Positions 1 to 10,023 of a stretch of DNA of 64,000 nt are shown one piece after another (the first letter of the stretch is position 1; every line of letters starts with the position of its first letter). Both the position numbers and the translations under genes were made by a program. The stretch is from the NCBI GenBank assembly GCA_032433595.1, contig JASWJB010000142.1, forward strand, positions 38,848 to 102,847, given 5' to 3'. The notes below the pieces were generated by a model. It saw only the letters and a list, made by a program, of their open reading frames with translations. It searched no databases and was not told the origin of the DNA. Origin of the DNA: Conoideocrella luteorostrata (Eukaryota; Ascomycota; Sordariomycetes; Hypocreales; Clavicipitaceae).

Positions 1-166
1 TTGAATTTGTAGGCAATCTTGTCAATGTACGCATCTTGCGTCATCCAAATGTGTCTCTTCTTCCTATCCCGTAAGATATGAATTCCAAGAAACCAAAGTG
101 GCTCGCCTAGGTCAGTCATCTGATATCTTTGCTTCAGACCTTGGATTGCTAACATAGCTGAATTCC
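1..166 (-). mobile_element. Ty1/copia reverse-transcriptase fragment
   Basis: Read on the minus strand, this stretch encodes the part of a copia (Pseudoviridae-type) reverse transcriptase just after the YVDD region. The visible run is DLGEPLWFLGIHILRD followed by an IWMTQDAYIDKIAYKF-like segment, the characteristic DLG-x(3)-WFLG-I block and the Q-x-x-YI-x-K-I block. The fragment runs off the left edge of the window, so its downstream part (RNase H, LTR) cannot be seen. Upstream of DLGEP the frame stays open through about 15 more residues inside the left arm of an inverted repeat. The sequence then joins a different reading frame, so the polyprotein is broken. Identification of the family is firm from the motif; activity is unlikely because of the break. 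Confidence 0.8.
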
Positions 167-662
167 AGGTTCTAGTTGAAAGTCACGGAATCGGTCACAG
201 AGGTCTTCTTCCATCCCCTCAGGATAAGCGGGTGACGTGGCGAAAACGGCCTGCTGACTGACTTCTGATTCCGTACGATAGCCCTCATCAGAATCGTCAC
301 ATTCCGAGGGAGTCGAATTTTCCTGACTTTCATGTTGAAAGGTGTTGACGACGATTTCGTCCTGTACGTCAGTATCCGAGTCATCGTCTGACTGACTAGA
401 AATGCTTGTATTTTCATCGATGTTTTCAGCAGCTAATTCGTTATCTAGTCCTTGCAGACCTTCTGGAATTCTGACCTTTTCAATTAGCTCGTTGGTTGAC
501 GGCAGCAAATCCCGATCCGGCAGCTGGTCTTCGAACATGCGGGCCTCATCGAAATAACTCGATATTTTTGTTCTTTTTCGTAGACGATTGTATCGTGGCA
601 ATTCCGCGGGAATCTAGGAATTCAGCTATGTTAGCAATCCAAGGTCTGAAGCAAAGATATCA
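121..662. repeat. 46-bp perfect inverted repeat, arms 121-166 and 617-662
   Basis: Bases 121-166 are the exact reverse complement of 617-662, separated by 450 nt. The left arm is part of the copia reverse-transcriptase coding sequence, so the right arm is an inverted copy of coding sequence rather than an ordinary transposon terminus. No target-site duplication is visible outside the arms. A rearrangement (inverted duplication plus deletion) explains this better than a MITE does. Confidence 0.9.
149..601 (-). pseudogene. Acidic ORF inside the copia scar, possibly the integrase-RT linker
   Basis: This 150-codon ORF lies between the two arms of an inverted repeat and ends inside the left arm, where the frame for the reverse transcriptase is different. 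The product has a basic start (MPRYNRLRKRTK), then a long acidic, serine-rich region with DDDSDTD and ECDDSDEGY stretches. Acidic linkers of this kind commonly sit between the integrase and reverse transcriptase parts of copia polyproteins, and it reads in the same direction as the reverse-transcriptase fragment. The N-terminal half of the reverse transcriptase that should follow it is missing. I infer it is a remnant of the same element, but no diagnostic motif proves this. It could instead be an unrelated host ORF. Confidence 0.35.
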
Positions 663-1610
663 TGGGTGAGTCTGCTAGTTTTCATGATGGTTGAGGCCCG
701 TATTGCGAATGCCTGGGTTGGATTATCAGACGAAGACAATGTGCTCTTGATTTGTTCCAGCGGAAGCTTTGGAGCGTCGCCGTTCTGCCCAAGGGACTGC
801 CCGATGAGGAATGCGATGGCGCGGCGGTAAGGCAGTGTTGGCGTCTCAGATAGTATATATATATTTTTTTGACTTCGGCGTCGCCTTTGGTCAATGCCCT
901 GTCTGCAAAACCTTCATCGAACTTGTCCGCAAGGACACGTGCCGAGATGTCTTTTTGTTTCTCTCGCAAGTTGTCCACGAGGTTGACATAGACGTGACGC
1001 TCCTTATTTACAATTGCGCCAGAAACTCTTCTGCAAACGTTTTCGGTCAGGTTACGGAAATAACTGTAAGTTGATCTTGCTCGACTTTATCTTTTGTAAG
1101 ATTTAAGGCACGTTTGTGACTTGCATCAAATACGCCGATCGTTTGTGCGCCTCCAGACAGGAAAGCCAAGGTATGAACAGAAAGAGCGCTGCCCAATGTA
1201 GCGCCTGATTCCTTCAACGAAAAGTTTGCAAAAAGATGCTCCTCAGTTTGCCACTGCTGGTCACGGTTGGCTTTGACTTGTTTCAGAAACTCTTGACTGG
1301 GTTGTGAGAAATCGTAGTCGTCGTGTGACCGCAATAGGCCCACGATAAAACGCTCGAAGTGAATTACGTAGCCAATGGGCGCCGAGGGAGTGAGCATTAA
1401 AGTTTCGGCAAGCACACACAAGGCAGCGCCGATCCTATCGAGTGTCTTACTTGCAGGATCCTTTTCCTTTGACTCACTAGAGGCGAGGCTCGTTAAACAA
1501 CCTGCAGTACGGAGTACCGAGGGCGTATGGTTATAGCGTCGTCCAAGCAGTCGTGAGATGGTGTTGGATGGGTGGGTTCGGCTGAACGTGAACACGGCTT
1601 GGCAAGTCAT
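663..1610 (-). pseudogene. Broken hypothetical gene truncated at the copia scar
   Basis: On the minus strand a protein-like reading runs from an ATG at 1610 (MTCQAVFTFSRTHPSN) towards 663. It is open to about 1047, then continues in another frame (NLTENVCRRVSGAIVNKER through DNLREKQKDISARV). It changes frame again at an A-run plus TA-repeat near 855-870, and carries on through a RRAIAFLIGQSLGQNGDAPK region until it meets the right arm of the inverted repeat at 662. The three segments read as one soluble helical protein. One frame change sits at a slippage-prone simple repeat, and the other has no good intron signals that I could find. I do not recognise the family. The simplest reading is a gene inactivated by indels and cut off at its 3' end by the element; unrecognised short introns are the alternative. 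Confidence 0.5.
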
Positions 1611-2065
1611 GGTCGTTGAGTCACCACAGCCAAGCTGGGCGCCAGAGGCTTGCCAAGACGTCAAGACAACAATCAAAGATGGAGTTGGCTGCAAGCGAAA
1701 CGCAGTCCGTTGCCGCTGTGATTGGGCTTGTATGTACTCCGTATGTATGTGTACGAACCTGCTTTGGCGACGGGCAGTTCACCAAGACGCCAAGCTCAGC
1801 CTTCATAGTATTTTTGGCTGACGTCGCGCAGATTTCCAGCCACTTTCTGCACTGTCAGCAACAAAGCTGCCAACTTATTAAAAAGAAAAAAAGAAAAGTG
1901 AGGCAAACGCTGTCTATGCGCTGATAAATCAATATGTGACTTGCTCTTATTTCCTCCTCCTCTTTTCTTTGAGTTTTGTTTTGTTTCTTAAACTTCGATC
2001 GTCATTATTCATCTCATGACATCGCAGCGCCACTTTATAGAAAGAGGGCAGACCGACCGAGCAAG
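1611..2065. other. Spacer upstream of the CorA-like gene
   Basis: No gene supported. It contains the dispersed motif in the form GTACTCCGTATG near 1736-1747, an A-rich run near 1880-1900, and a T/C-rich stretch (1950-1990) of the kind found just upstream of fungal start codons. Confidence 0.5.
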
Positions 2066-3574
2066 ATGGACATTTCAAGTGCCACTGACAACATATTAAC
2101 CCTTTATAGGTTACTTGGATCTATTGGATCCATCGCACAGGCAATCCGTACAGAACGCCCCGGGCCGCTCGACTTAGAAAATTGGAAGAACTGCACATCC
2201 TTGCATGTGGAAGGAAAGAGGTTTTTCGGCGCTTGGGATATTTCGTTCAAGGACGATCAGAACGGTTGGACGCCGCTTGTTGACAGCTTTATTCATGTTC
2301 ATAGCGACACACAGCAGAACCCCAGCCTTCCAACGATACAGGCCGAGGACACTATTCGGCTCTCGATCGAAGCGCACGCAGCCACGGCGGTCCCTGTCGC
2401 GACTTCGAGTTTCACAGGGCTCTCTTCACAGTGGAGAGAAGCTGATTCAAATCTGTGGCATCATATTACAACGTATGAAACCTCGGTCCCGGCACGCATA
2501 GTCAGATACGTACGTGTTTTCGAGGATGAGAGCAAGCGGCCGCAAGGTGTGTTGCAAAGCCTTTCTTTCATCAAAAGACAAGCTAACTCCCCCGTAGCTC
2601 ACATCCTTTGCCGCACGTTCGTTATTCGACAGGATGAGCAACGCTTTACAAGCATGCCTGACTTCTTCTCGGCTGCAGAATTAGCCGAAGAAATCCGCAC
2701 CTTGGATACTGCTTACCGCTCAGTAAGAACGCGTCACAGCTGGAAGCAGGTTTTGCTGCTGCAGGTCCATCACGCATGCTTAAGATTCTTTGCCAAATCT
2801 CTAAAAGACCTAGCATACCTGTTTAGGGCAGACGGAACCACGAATATTGACCCAGCCTGGGCCGAGCTTCGATTATGGAATCTCCGTCAGCTCACAAAGC
2901 ACTCTTACGAGTTAAGACATCTTCGAGAAGTGAGTGACGAGTTGGTGAGCACTATAGAGTCTCTGATCGACGTTGTCAAGGCTTCAGATGTATCACAGCG
3001 TAAACTTTCCAATTTTGTCGCCATTGAGATGGAACTCCGCGGCTATTGCCGGGAAGTCGAAAAACGATTGCAAAAATTATCAGAAGACCTGGAACAGGAC
3101 CTGAAACTCCTCGAGCTCTCCAGGAACGTGAATCAGACTAGAGGCGTGCAGCAACTTACCCTCCTAGCGACGATTTTCCTGCCGCTGTCCCTCGCTTCCG
3201 GCGTACTCAGTATGCAAACCCGTTTCAAGGATTTAGGCAGCCTTCTATACGACTTTTTTGGAGTCATCGTCCTCCTCGGTGCTATTGTCGTAACCAGTTT
3301 TCTCATTATGATCGTGACGGGTGTCGTAAAGGATCAAGAGAGTCGTCTCCTACGTTTTGGTTTCTACCGGGAAAGGGTTCGGGGTAAATTAACCCTCGTA
3401 TTTTCGTTGGGTCTCGCGTCTTATGGAAGCATTATCATATCTTCGTTTTTGGTGGGCATGTTCAAAGACATCAGTATCGGAGCCAGGATTCTGGGCTACG
3501 GCAGCGCAGCAATTTTTGGTCTCCTGCTAATATTTATCCTTCTGGTCGGGGGAGTGATCCTCTATCCCTGGTGA
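2066..3574 (+). CDS. CorA-like membrane protein
   Basis: Single-exon gene of 502 codons from the ATG at 2066; an in-frame ATG at 1976 would add 30 residues, but the sequence between looks like leader. The long N-terminal part (about residues 1-350) is soluble and ends in a charged, helical region (EVEKRLQKLSEDLEQDLKLL). The C-terminus has four hydrophobic segments at roughly 361-382, 390-418, 440-463 and 472-501. The first carries LLATIFLPLSLASGVLSMQT, the fungal variant of the CorA helix in which the magnesium-channel GMN signature is replaced. That block and the preceding coiled helix are typical of the CorA-like Mg2+ transporter family of filamentous fungi. Because GMN is absent and there are more than two membrane segments, magnesium transport is not assured. 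Location is probably a cellular membrane. Confidence 0.75.
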   Translation: MDISSATDNILTLYRLLGSIGSIAQAIRTERPGPLDLENWKNCTSLHVEGKRFFGAWDISFKDDQNGWTPLVDSFIHVHSDTQQNPSLPTIQAEDTIRLSIEAHAATAVPVATSSFTGLSSQWREADSNLWHHITTYETSVPARIVRYVRVFEDESKRPQGVLQSLSFIKRQANSPVAHILCRTFVIRQDEQRFTSMPDFFSAAELAEEIRTLDTAYRSVRTRHSWKQVLLLQVHHACLRFFAKSLKDLAYLFRADGTTNIDPAWAELRLWNLRQLTKHSYELRHLREVSDELVSTIESLIDVVKASDVSQRKLSNFVAIEMELRGYCREVEKRLQKLSEDLEQDLKLLELSRNVNQTRGVQQLTLLATIFLPLSLASGVLSMQTRFKDLGSLLYDFFGVIVLLGAIVVTSFLIMIVTGVVKDQESRLLRFGFYRERVRGKLTLVFSLGLASYGSIIISSFLVGMFKDISIGARILGYGSAAIFGLLLIFILLVGGVILYPW

Positions 3575-4446
3575 TTTTCTAGAGGATTGGCTCAAGCGTG
3601 CTGAAGGGCACAAAACTTAAGCAAGGAGTCGTTCCTCCGTCTGCAGCCCGCCCTTGTTAGCGGACTTCAGAGACCGCCGAAATGGCACTTTCCACTCCCA
3701 CTCGAGTCGAGGAACAACAAGATGGTACTAAAATTTTAGAGTATTGCGCAGGCGTGAATGAATGAATGAATAGGACATGAAAAAATTGGTTTAGTCGAGA
3801 TTACGTCGTCGAGATTACGTCTCTCTGGCATATTACTCTGAGGATCCAATTCACTTCTAATAATATCATAGTTAGTCAAGAGTTATGAATGGCGGTTCAT
3901 ATTGTTAGGCTGACTCTCCCATGAACGGCCTGTTACTTCTTTCAGCTACTATTGACGCAATTTGACAAGCTTGAATTCAGAACCATTGCGTACGCTCAGC
4001 TTGGCTGCTGTGCGGGAAATCCCTGCCTCATAGTACGAGTTAACGTGCTGGATGGGAGCATGGGCGTGAGTCATTGGATGACTTTATCAACGTCTCTCGC
4101 ATAGTCGTTGGTTCACCACAATCTTCCTGGTGCACCCACGAGCGTCAGCGGACGTGGTTTCTGGATACAGTTCGCCGTACCAAATGCGTTCTCACGGCCT
4201 TACCGGGAAATGGGTTGTATATTTAGAGGCAGATATGCATCACATCACTGTGCATCTGGTCGTCAAACGGGGCGTCTCTGAGGCTTGGATTTGCTTGTGG
4301 CAATGCACACAATGATGCCATATATCTCACGTTGATGGCTGTCCATAGTATTATGTACATCAATGCGAATAAAGTACATGGAAATTACCGACTTTGTTAT
4401 GTTACCCCCTTTGCTCACAACATTGTCACTGCAATAGTACAGTCAC
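3575..4446. other. Intergenic spacer with short tandem repeats
   Basis: No gene supported between the convergent CorA-like and carboxypeptidase genes. Two small repeats are visible: GAAT repeated four times at 3756-3771, and a 14-bp unit (GTCGAGATTACGTC) present twice head to tail at 3794-3821. Confidence 0.6.
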
Positions 4447-6381
4447 CTAGCCCGTATACCCAGCAGCGCGCCTCTTCTTACACTGCCGCGGGTCGTTATA
4501 CCCCGGTGGCGCGGTCCCCTTCCCTAGAGGCCCCTCCGGCTGAAGCACGCCGGGATCAGTACTAAACGGCTTCTTGCTGCTCAGAGAGTCGACGCGGCCG
4601 AGCAAAAACTCCAACTGGCGGAAAGCCGCACTGGGTGCGTACTGAGGAACCATGTGGCCCGACATAGAGACGCCGACATACGTCAAACCTCGCTCGGAAT
4701 GTGTTGTCCCAAAGACGCCCGCCCCGGCAAGAGTGCCCGGCTCGCCACTCTGGTGGTAGGGAACGTAGAAGGGCTCGGTAGGCGGCTTCTGGAAGCCCAG
4801 CTTGCCGCCGAATGTCATGTTCTGGATGGCCAGGAGCGTGCCGTTGGCGAGCAGCACGAAGTCTAGGGCTCCGTGACTGATGACGACGTTCTTGGTCTTG
4901 TCAATGACTTTGGGGAGCACAGTGGCGCCGGAGGCAGGAGATGTGTCGTGATCTACAAAGACGGGCCCACCACAGGATGCCCACGTTCGGTTGAGCGGCG
5001 CGTTGATGGCCTTCTTGACATCTTGGCGGTCAAAGTAGACGGGCGGCGCGCCCTTAGGGAGGTATTCGAAGCTGCCGGGGTAGCCTAGCACGTCCCACAG
5101 AAGAGGACAAGTGGTTGCGACCTGGTAAACGTCGAAACAGGGGTTTATTTCCGTGATGGCGCCTTGGATCTTGTTGAAGAGCTCGGTAACTGCGCAGCCC
5201 GGGAGGGGCTTGCCGGTCTTGGGGTCAATGCCTGGAAGAGGGTTGGGGAGGTGGCTGCGAGGAGGATACACGAGGTGCTTGTTGCGGGCGTTGGCATAGC
5301 CGCACTTCTTGTCCGTGTCGTGGATGTACTGAACAAAGGAGTCGTTGAAGGGAAACAAGTTGCGGTGGTAATCCACAAACGGGACGATGGTCATTTCAGT
5401 GGCTCTGTCCTCTATGATGGACGGGTCGTAGATCATCATTCCCTTGACATCAAAGTATTTGGTGTCGTTGGCGCTGATCATCGCATCAGCAATGTACGGG
5501 CAGTACATGCCTCTATTCGGGTACCATTGTTAGCCACGTCTCGTACGCCTCGATTTTGGGATGGGGGGCAAGCAAGCACGCACGCATACGACTCTCCAGT
5601 GATGTACACCTTGTACCCTTGCATGGAGAAGGTGTCTACAAAGTTCTTGAAGAATCCCATGAACTGGCGTGCGACATCTTCTTCGTCCTTTGCCGTTACG
5701 GTGCCCGTGGAAAACCCCGTGTTGATGGGCTGCTCAACCCAAAGGACGTTGGTGAGATGATGCCATCCCCAGGGGTTCGGAACAGGCTTGTACGTGCCGT
5801 ACTGCCATATAAAAGGGCCGTTCTCCTGGATCAGACCTTCAAGAGATGAGCAGCCGGGCTGGCGAGCCATTGCACTCAATTAGCGGACATGTTCCCAAGG
5901 AAAAAGACCAAGATTCTCGCACTCACCCCGCCATTAAGCCAGATGAGAATCTCCTTGTCGGCAGCAGGATTGGGAGACGGCTGAAACCAGAAATAGAACT
6001 TGTCCGGCCCATTCAAGTCCTTAGAAATAGACATTTGGCCAGCGTATGCCTCGCCAATGTCAAAATCGACATCGGGGATAGCGGTGCCATTGAGCGCATA
6101 TTCTGACCATCACCCCCCTCAATTAGTTTTTATTTTTAACGCGCCTCCCGCCAATCTTTGATTTCTGATTAGGATTTTTGCTCACTGCTGGTATTGCTGT
6201 TGTAGAACTTCTTTGTCGCCGGCCCGTCCCGCGTCCACTTGTCGAATGGAACTCCGGAATGAGCTCCAGCCCGCGGTGGTGTCTTTATATTTCGGTCGTG
6301 AAGGCTGCGGATGGCAGGACCCCCATGGGCCGAGACACTCACCACGGCGGCGGCGATCGAGGCGACTAGTTCCCAGCGCAT
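4447..6381 (-). CDS. Secreted serine carboxypeptidase, peptidase family S10
   Basis: Four exons on the minus strand: 6381-6186, 6102-5927, 5858-5584 and 5512-4447, giving 570 residues. All introns have GT-AG ends and joining them restores the family motifs. The protein begins [20 protein letters not shown], a clear signal peptide. S10 landmarks follow: [13 protein letters not shown] across the exon 2-3 junction, GESYAG (catalytic Ser about 214) across the exon 3-4 junction, HGALDFVLL (catalytic Asp about 433) and [10 protein letters not shown] (catalytic His about 502). Several Asn-x-Ser/Thr sites and paired cysteines fit a secreted glycoprotein. It should remove C-terminal residues from peptides outside the cell or in the vacuole. 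The C-terminal tail after the His motif is proline- and lysine-rich and not obviously functional. The donor chosen for intron 3 (GTGCGT) is the one that rebuilds GESYAG. Confidence 0.93.
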
Positions 6382-6449
6382 CGTGTCTGACCGCGTCTGG
6401 AGATTAGAAGATTCTTCAACAGCGGCCAAAGCACGGGGCCGGGGACATG

Positions 6450-6457
6450 CTTATATG
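6450..6457 (-). promoter_or_regulatory. Probable TATA element of the S10 carboxypeptidase gene
   Basis: On the minus strand the sequence GGCATATAAGC lies about 70 nt upstream of the start codon at 6381, a normal TATA position for a fungal gene with a short leader. This is a motif match only. Confidence 0.45.
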
Positions 6458-8842
6458 CCCTCCCCGGATTCCCCCCAGTGACATCGTAAAGTACTAGTAG
6501 ATTGTGCATTGGGTACCTGAGCCGAAGATACAGCACATTGTAGTTCATTACAGGGTTCGTCACCGTGCGCTGTGGGGGGAGGAGTGGCACAAGCGTTATC
6601 CTGGTCGAATACGGAGTGACGGCATTCAGTGTACTGCGGGCTTGGCCTATTCTGCAGATGAAATGTGGGTTGCTTGACTGTTGTCGGGGCAAAAGATAGG
6701 CTGTCTTGGGCCAAATGGGATGAGTCGACGACAATACCTGATCCCTGTGCAACCAACTGATCGGCAACCGGCCCCCTCTATTGCGATGGATAAGATGATA
6801 CGGAGAGCTCCGCAGCTGCAAGTCTGGGCATTATGACAGCGGAATAGTACCGTGTCTGCGCAGGAGGAGCAGAGTCGCTCATTGATTAGGTTGCATTCCG
6901 TGAGGCTCCTAATTATATTGAAACAGCACTTCGTGAAGTCCGGCACGGAACTCGGGAAGATGGATCAGACTGGATAGGTCGTGCGTGTCGTGCGTGTTGT
7001 GGTGTTCGGGCACGCGACTGGTATTTTGCTCAGCCTCGAATTTCTCTTCTTGTCTTTAGCCTACGGCTCTTTTGCAGTCATCCATGGCGTAATCCGCGCG
7101 GAGCACTCCGCTCCGTACAGCATCGTAAACTAGACACAGCCTTTCGAGTTGTTTGATCGCTTCGATGCTCCTCCACCGCCCGGTCGGATAGGCAGTGCCG
7201 CTGCGGCTTCCTGATCGGGCAGGTCACTGAACTAACTGGCGAACCAGTCACTGATCGATGGCCCGTTACTCCACACAAGCAGGCGGAAGTGGATCTGGGT
7301 GCCACGGAAAGCAAACAGACACACGAACGAACTTGTAATCCATGCACAACTGGTAGTCTAGTAACTTTTCGCACCGCAGTGTGTTCCGTAGGCGGAGCGA
7401 ATACATGCAACGGCTCAACCTGTACGGAGTGCTCCGTACTGCATAGGAAAGTTTGTCTAAAGCAATGGGGAAAGTAGGAAGCGCGATGAGCCCGCCTGGC
7501 CGGGCCGCAGGGTAGGCCGCTCGCCGCGAGAATTGGGTTCTTGCTTGGCTGCCATCATCATTCATCTCGAGACGCTTGCATGCTGCTGTATTGTCCTGTC
7601 GAAAAGGCAAATTATTTCTTAGAAACTAGTCGATAAATTTTCATACATCGTTCTCGTTGTAAATCCCTGAGCCCTTCTCGCCTCAGCCGAACATAGCCTA
7701 CACACGGAATACTTCCGGCCCAACTGATTACCCCACTCGCCATACAAATACAAATAGACTCGCGGTGAGGTCTTCTCAACAGCACGCTGGATGATAGAAA
7801 ATCAATCTCTCCTACCTACGCCCTGCGGCTGCGTCAGAAACGCCAAGCTAGACTTGTTACAAAAATTTTGTGTTCTGAGCTCTTCTTGGACGGTGTCGCG
7901 GAGGACACTGACAACTTCTTCCTAGGATGCATTCTGGTCAGCTCGGTCAGCAGCACACTGCATTCGTCAGCACAACCACATGAAGCGACATGCGACTAAC
8001 TTGTGACATTCCGCGATAGACCAGAACGATAAAATTTGTGTCATTTATCTGTGTGTTGAGACGCCGACCGGTTAGTTCATTTCCCTGCAGAGCATTGTGA
8101 CAGCGCAGCTGCAGCAGCGTGTTGTTACCTCCAGGATCTCATGCCAGTCCTTGAAGTCCTCGTGCGTGGTCAGAAAGCGTCGCAGTTTCTCCTCGTCAAC
8201 GTGCTGGACAGGCAGAGACATGATTACCCCGGCCATGACTCATAGAAAAGCATGCCTCGCTCGAGGTATGCCGTCTCGTCGAATGTGGATGATGATGATG
8301 ATGCGTGTATAAGAAGGTGGGTGGTTGTCATGGGAGTTGTGTTCCCCGCACGAGACCATTTCGGCTGTGGCTGGCTGGACCTGGGCAAACGTCGTGGCTA
8401 GTCGCCGGTGAACAATATGCAGGTTCATTAGCGGGGGAGGGGGAATGACGGGAGGTTTGGCTTGTCCAAGGTTCCTAACTCGAATTGATTGCCCGCCGGT
8501 GACGTCGTATCAACTATTCACTCGCGGGTCTCGACGATGCTGTGTGGCTGCCGGATGCGCTGATCTATAGTTACCGGCCAACGTCAATCGGAAACGTGGC
8601 GGATTCTCGTAAAAGCCACCAATAAACAGAATCACCTTAAGAGACATGACTTTTCGCCTGTTGTTTGTTCACACACGCTCAAGAAGAAGCAGCATGCAGA
8701 CATCTGGAGGAGCCAACAACATGCACACACAGCGATTCATCGTCGGCAGGCCAGCCATCCACTTGAAGAGGTGTAGTTCAGGTTTCTCGCAAAAGAGCCT
8801 CAAAACGCTATAAACTCCATCGAACCCACAATCACCACCGAA
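6458..8842. other. 2.4-kb intergenic region, no gene supported
   Basis: ORFs here are short, overlap on both strands and have no recognisable family features. A near-palindrome of the dispersed motif lies at 7422-7439 (8-bp arms GTACGGAG and CTCCGTAC around two bases), with a degenerate version near 7096-7117. A short (GAT)n run is at about 8287-8302. Confidence 0.5.
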
Positions 8843-9289
8843 TCATTTGCAATCCTTGCAATACTTCTGAGAAAGACACTGCGCCACGCATCCAAGCTCA
8901 CAGCCCGAAGACCCTCCCGTCCTGCACTGATTGCACTCCATACAGCGCGAGCATTGCTCACACCCGGCAGGTGGATTAGAACATTTCGGACACTCTTTGC
9001 TCGGGGAAAACTATTAGAAAAAAAAAAACACACAACTTCGTCAGCCTCTGTCGGCAAAACTTCCCCGTTCGTGTGTCTGCACGACAAAACCGAGAACAAA
9101 CAAGACGACGTTTGCAACACTTACGCCTTTGTGGGACTGTACACACTGCATGCACCCCTTGTAGCACTCTTCTTTGTTCCTGCATTTGCCCTTGTTGTTC
9201 TTGCAGAGCCATCGGCACTTGTCGTGGTCGCTGATGGCGATGACGCTGCTTGCGGCGCCGAGGGCGAGGAAAACCAAGGAGAGTCTCAT
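8843..9289 (-). CDS. Small secreted cysteine-rich protein, candidate effector
   Basis: Two exons, 9289-9125 and 8992-8843, joined in phase 0 through a GTAAGT donor and a GAG acceptor, giving 104 residues. The start MRLSLVFLALGAASSVIA is a strong signal peptide. The mature chain of about 85 residues has 18 cysteines (6 from exon 1, 12 from exon 2), with repeated C-x2-C and C-x3-C spacing such as CPKCSNPP and CEQCSRCMECNQC. There is no membrane segment after the signal. Both exons continue the same cysteine pattern, which supports the splice. The composition fits either a disulfide-rich secreted protein or a metallothionein-like metal binder that is exported. I do not recognise a family. Its isolation from other genes and small size match the usual criteria for fungal effector candidates; a role in host interaction is inference. 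Confidence 0.7.
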
Positions 9290-9388
9290 GCTGTGATGCC
9301 CGTTGGTTTTGGGAATACTGATTGCGGTGGTCTGGAAAGATGTTGCCTGTGGATGAAGCATTGGGATCAAAGATGCCGATCGGTATTG

Positions 9389-9395
9389 ATTTATA
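9389..9395 (-). promoter_or_regulatory. TATA box of the small secreted protein gene
   Basis: The minus strand reads CCTATAAATCAA about 100 nt upstream of the start codon at 9289, a near-consensus TATA element. It suggests a regulated rather than constitutive promoter, but that is inference. Confidence 0.5.
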
Positions 9396-10023
9396 GGTAG
9401 TAGCTGTCAGGCCAAGATAGTAAGACGACGTGAAGTCGGGTTTTTTTTTTTTGGCAATGTTGGCGATCGTTGAGGATCGTCATCATAAGTCAAGAACGTG
9501 TTGGCTGCCCAGTCAGCTACGGGTGCATATATCAAGCTGGCTTTTGATGAACCTGGTTTGGGCTCGGATAATGGCCGATGGAACGTCTTGCAGGAATGAT
9601 CTTTTAGGCGCGCTACTAGGATCCTCAGATTGTTGAAGCGTCGTGTAAACATCGATCGACATTCGGCTTACGGAGGAGGTTGAACCCCAGCGCTGACTGT
9701 ATCTGACGTGTTTGACATGCTGCAGAGATGATCCTTAAACAAAATTAGCCGCTGTACGAGACTAATATAAAAAGAACGGAATGTAAGCATCGAGGTTTCA
9801 TCGATACATGGACAGTAAATACATCACTTCAGAAGTGTGGCTTGCAAAATCGCCCGTGCCTTGATGGATGCCTTTCAACTTCTCGGACACGGGGAATAAA
9901 CCAGATCTTGTAGTTTGAGGCACTAAAGTTGTAATGTAACAGTAGTTGTGTTGTTGGAAATTGCCAAATATTTGCTGGCAGCGCTTTTTAGTTCACGAAT
10001 CTAACAAGACGCTCACCAGGTCA
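9396..10023. other. Spacer between two minus-strand genes
   Basis: No gene supported. There is a T10-12 run at about 9440-9451, and the sequence nearest 10020 is the 3' flank of the PLP-enzyme gene. Confidence 0.5.

Noticed and set aside
121..662. MITE or DNA transposon with 46-bp terminal repeats
   Set aside because: One arm is copia reverse-transcriptase coding sequence and no target-site duplication flanks the arms, so a rearranged retroelement is the better explanation.
5164..5760. 198-codon plus-strand ORF
   Set aside because: Antisense to the spliced S10 carboxypeptidase; composition reflects the opposite strand's codons and it has no family features.
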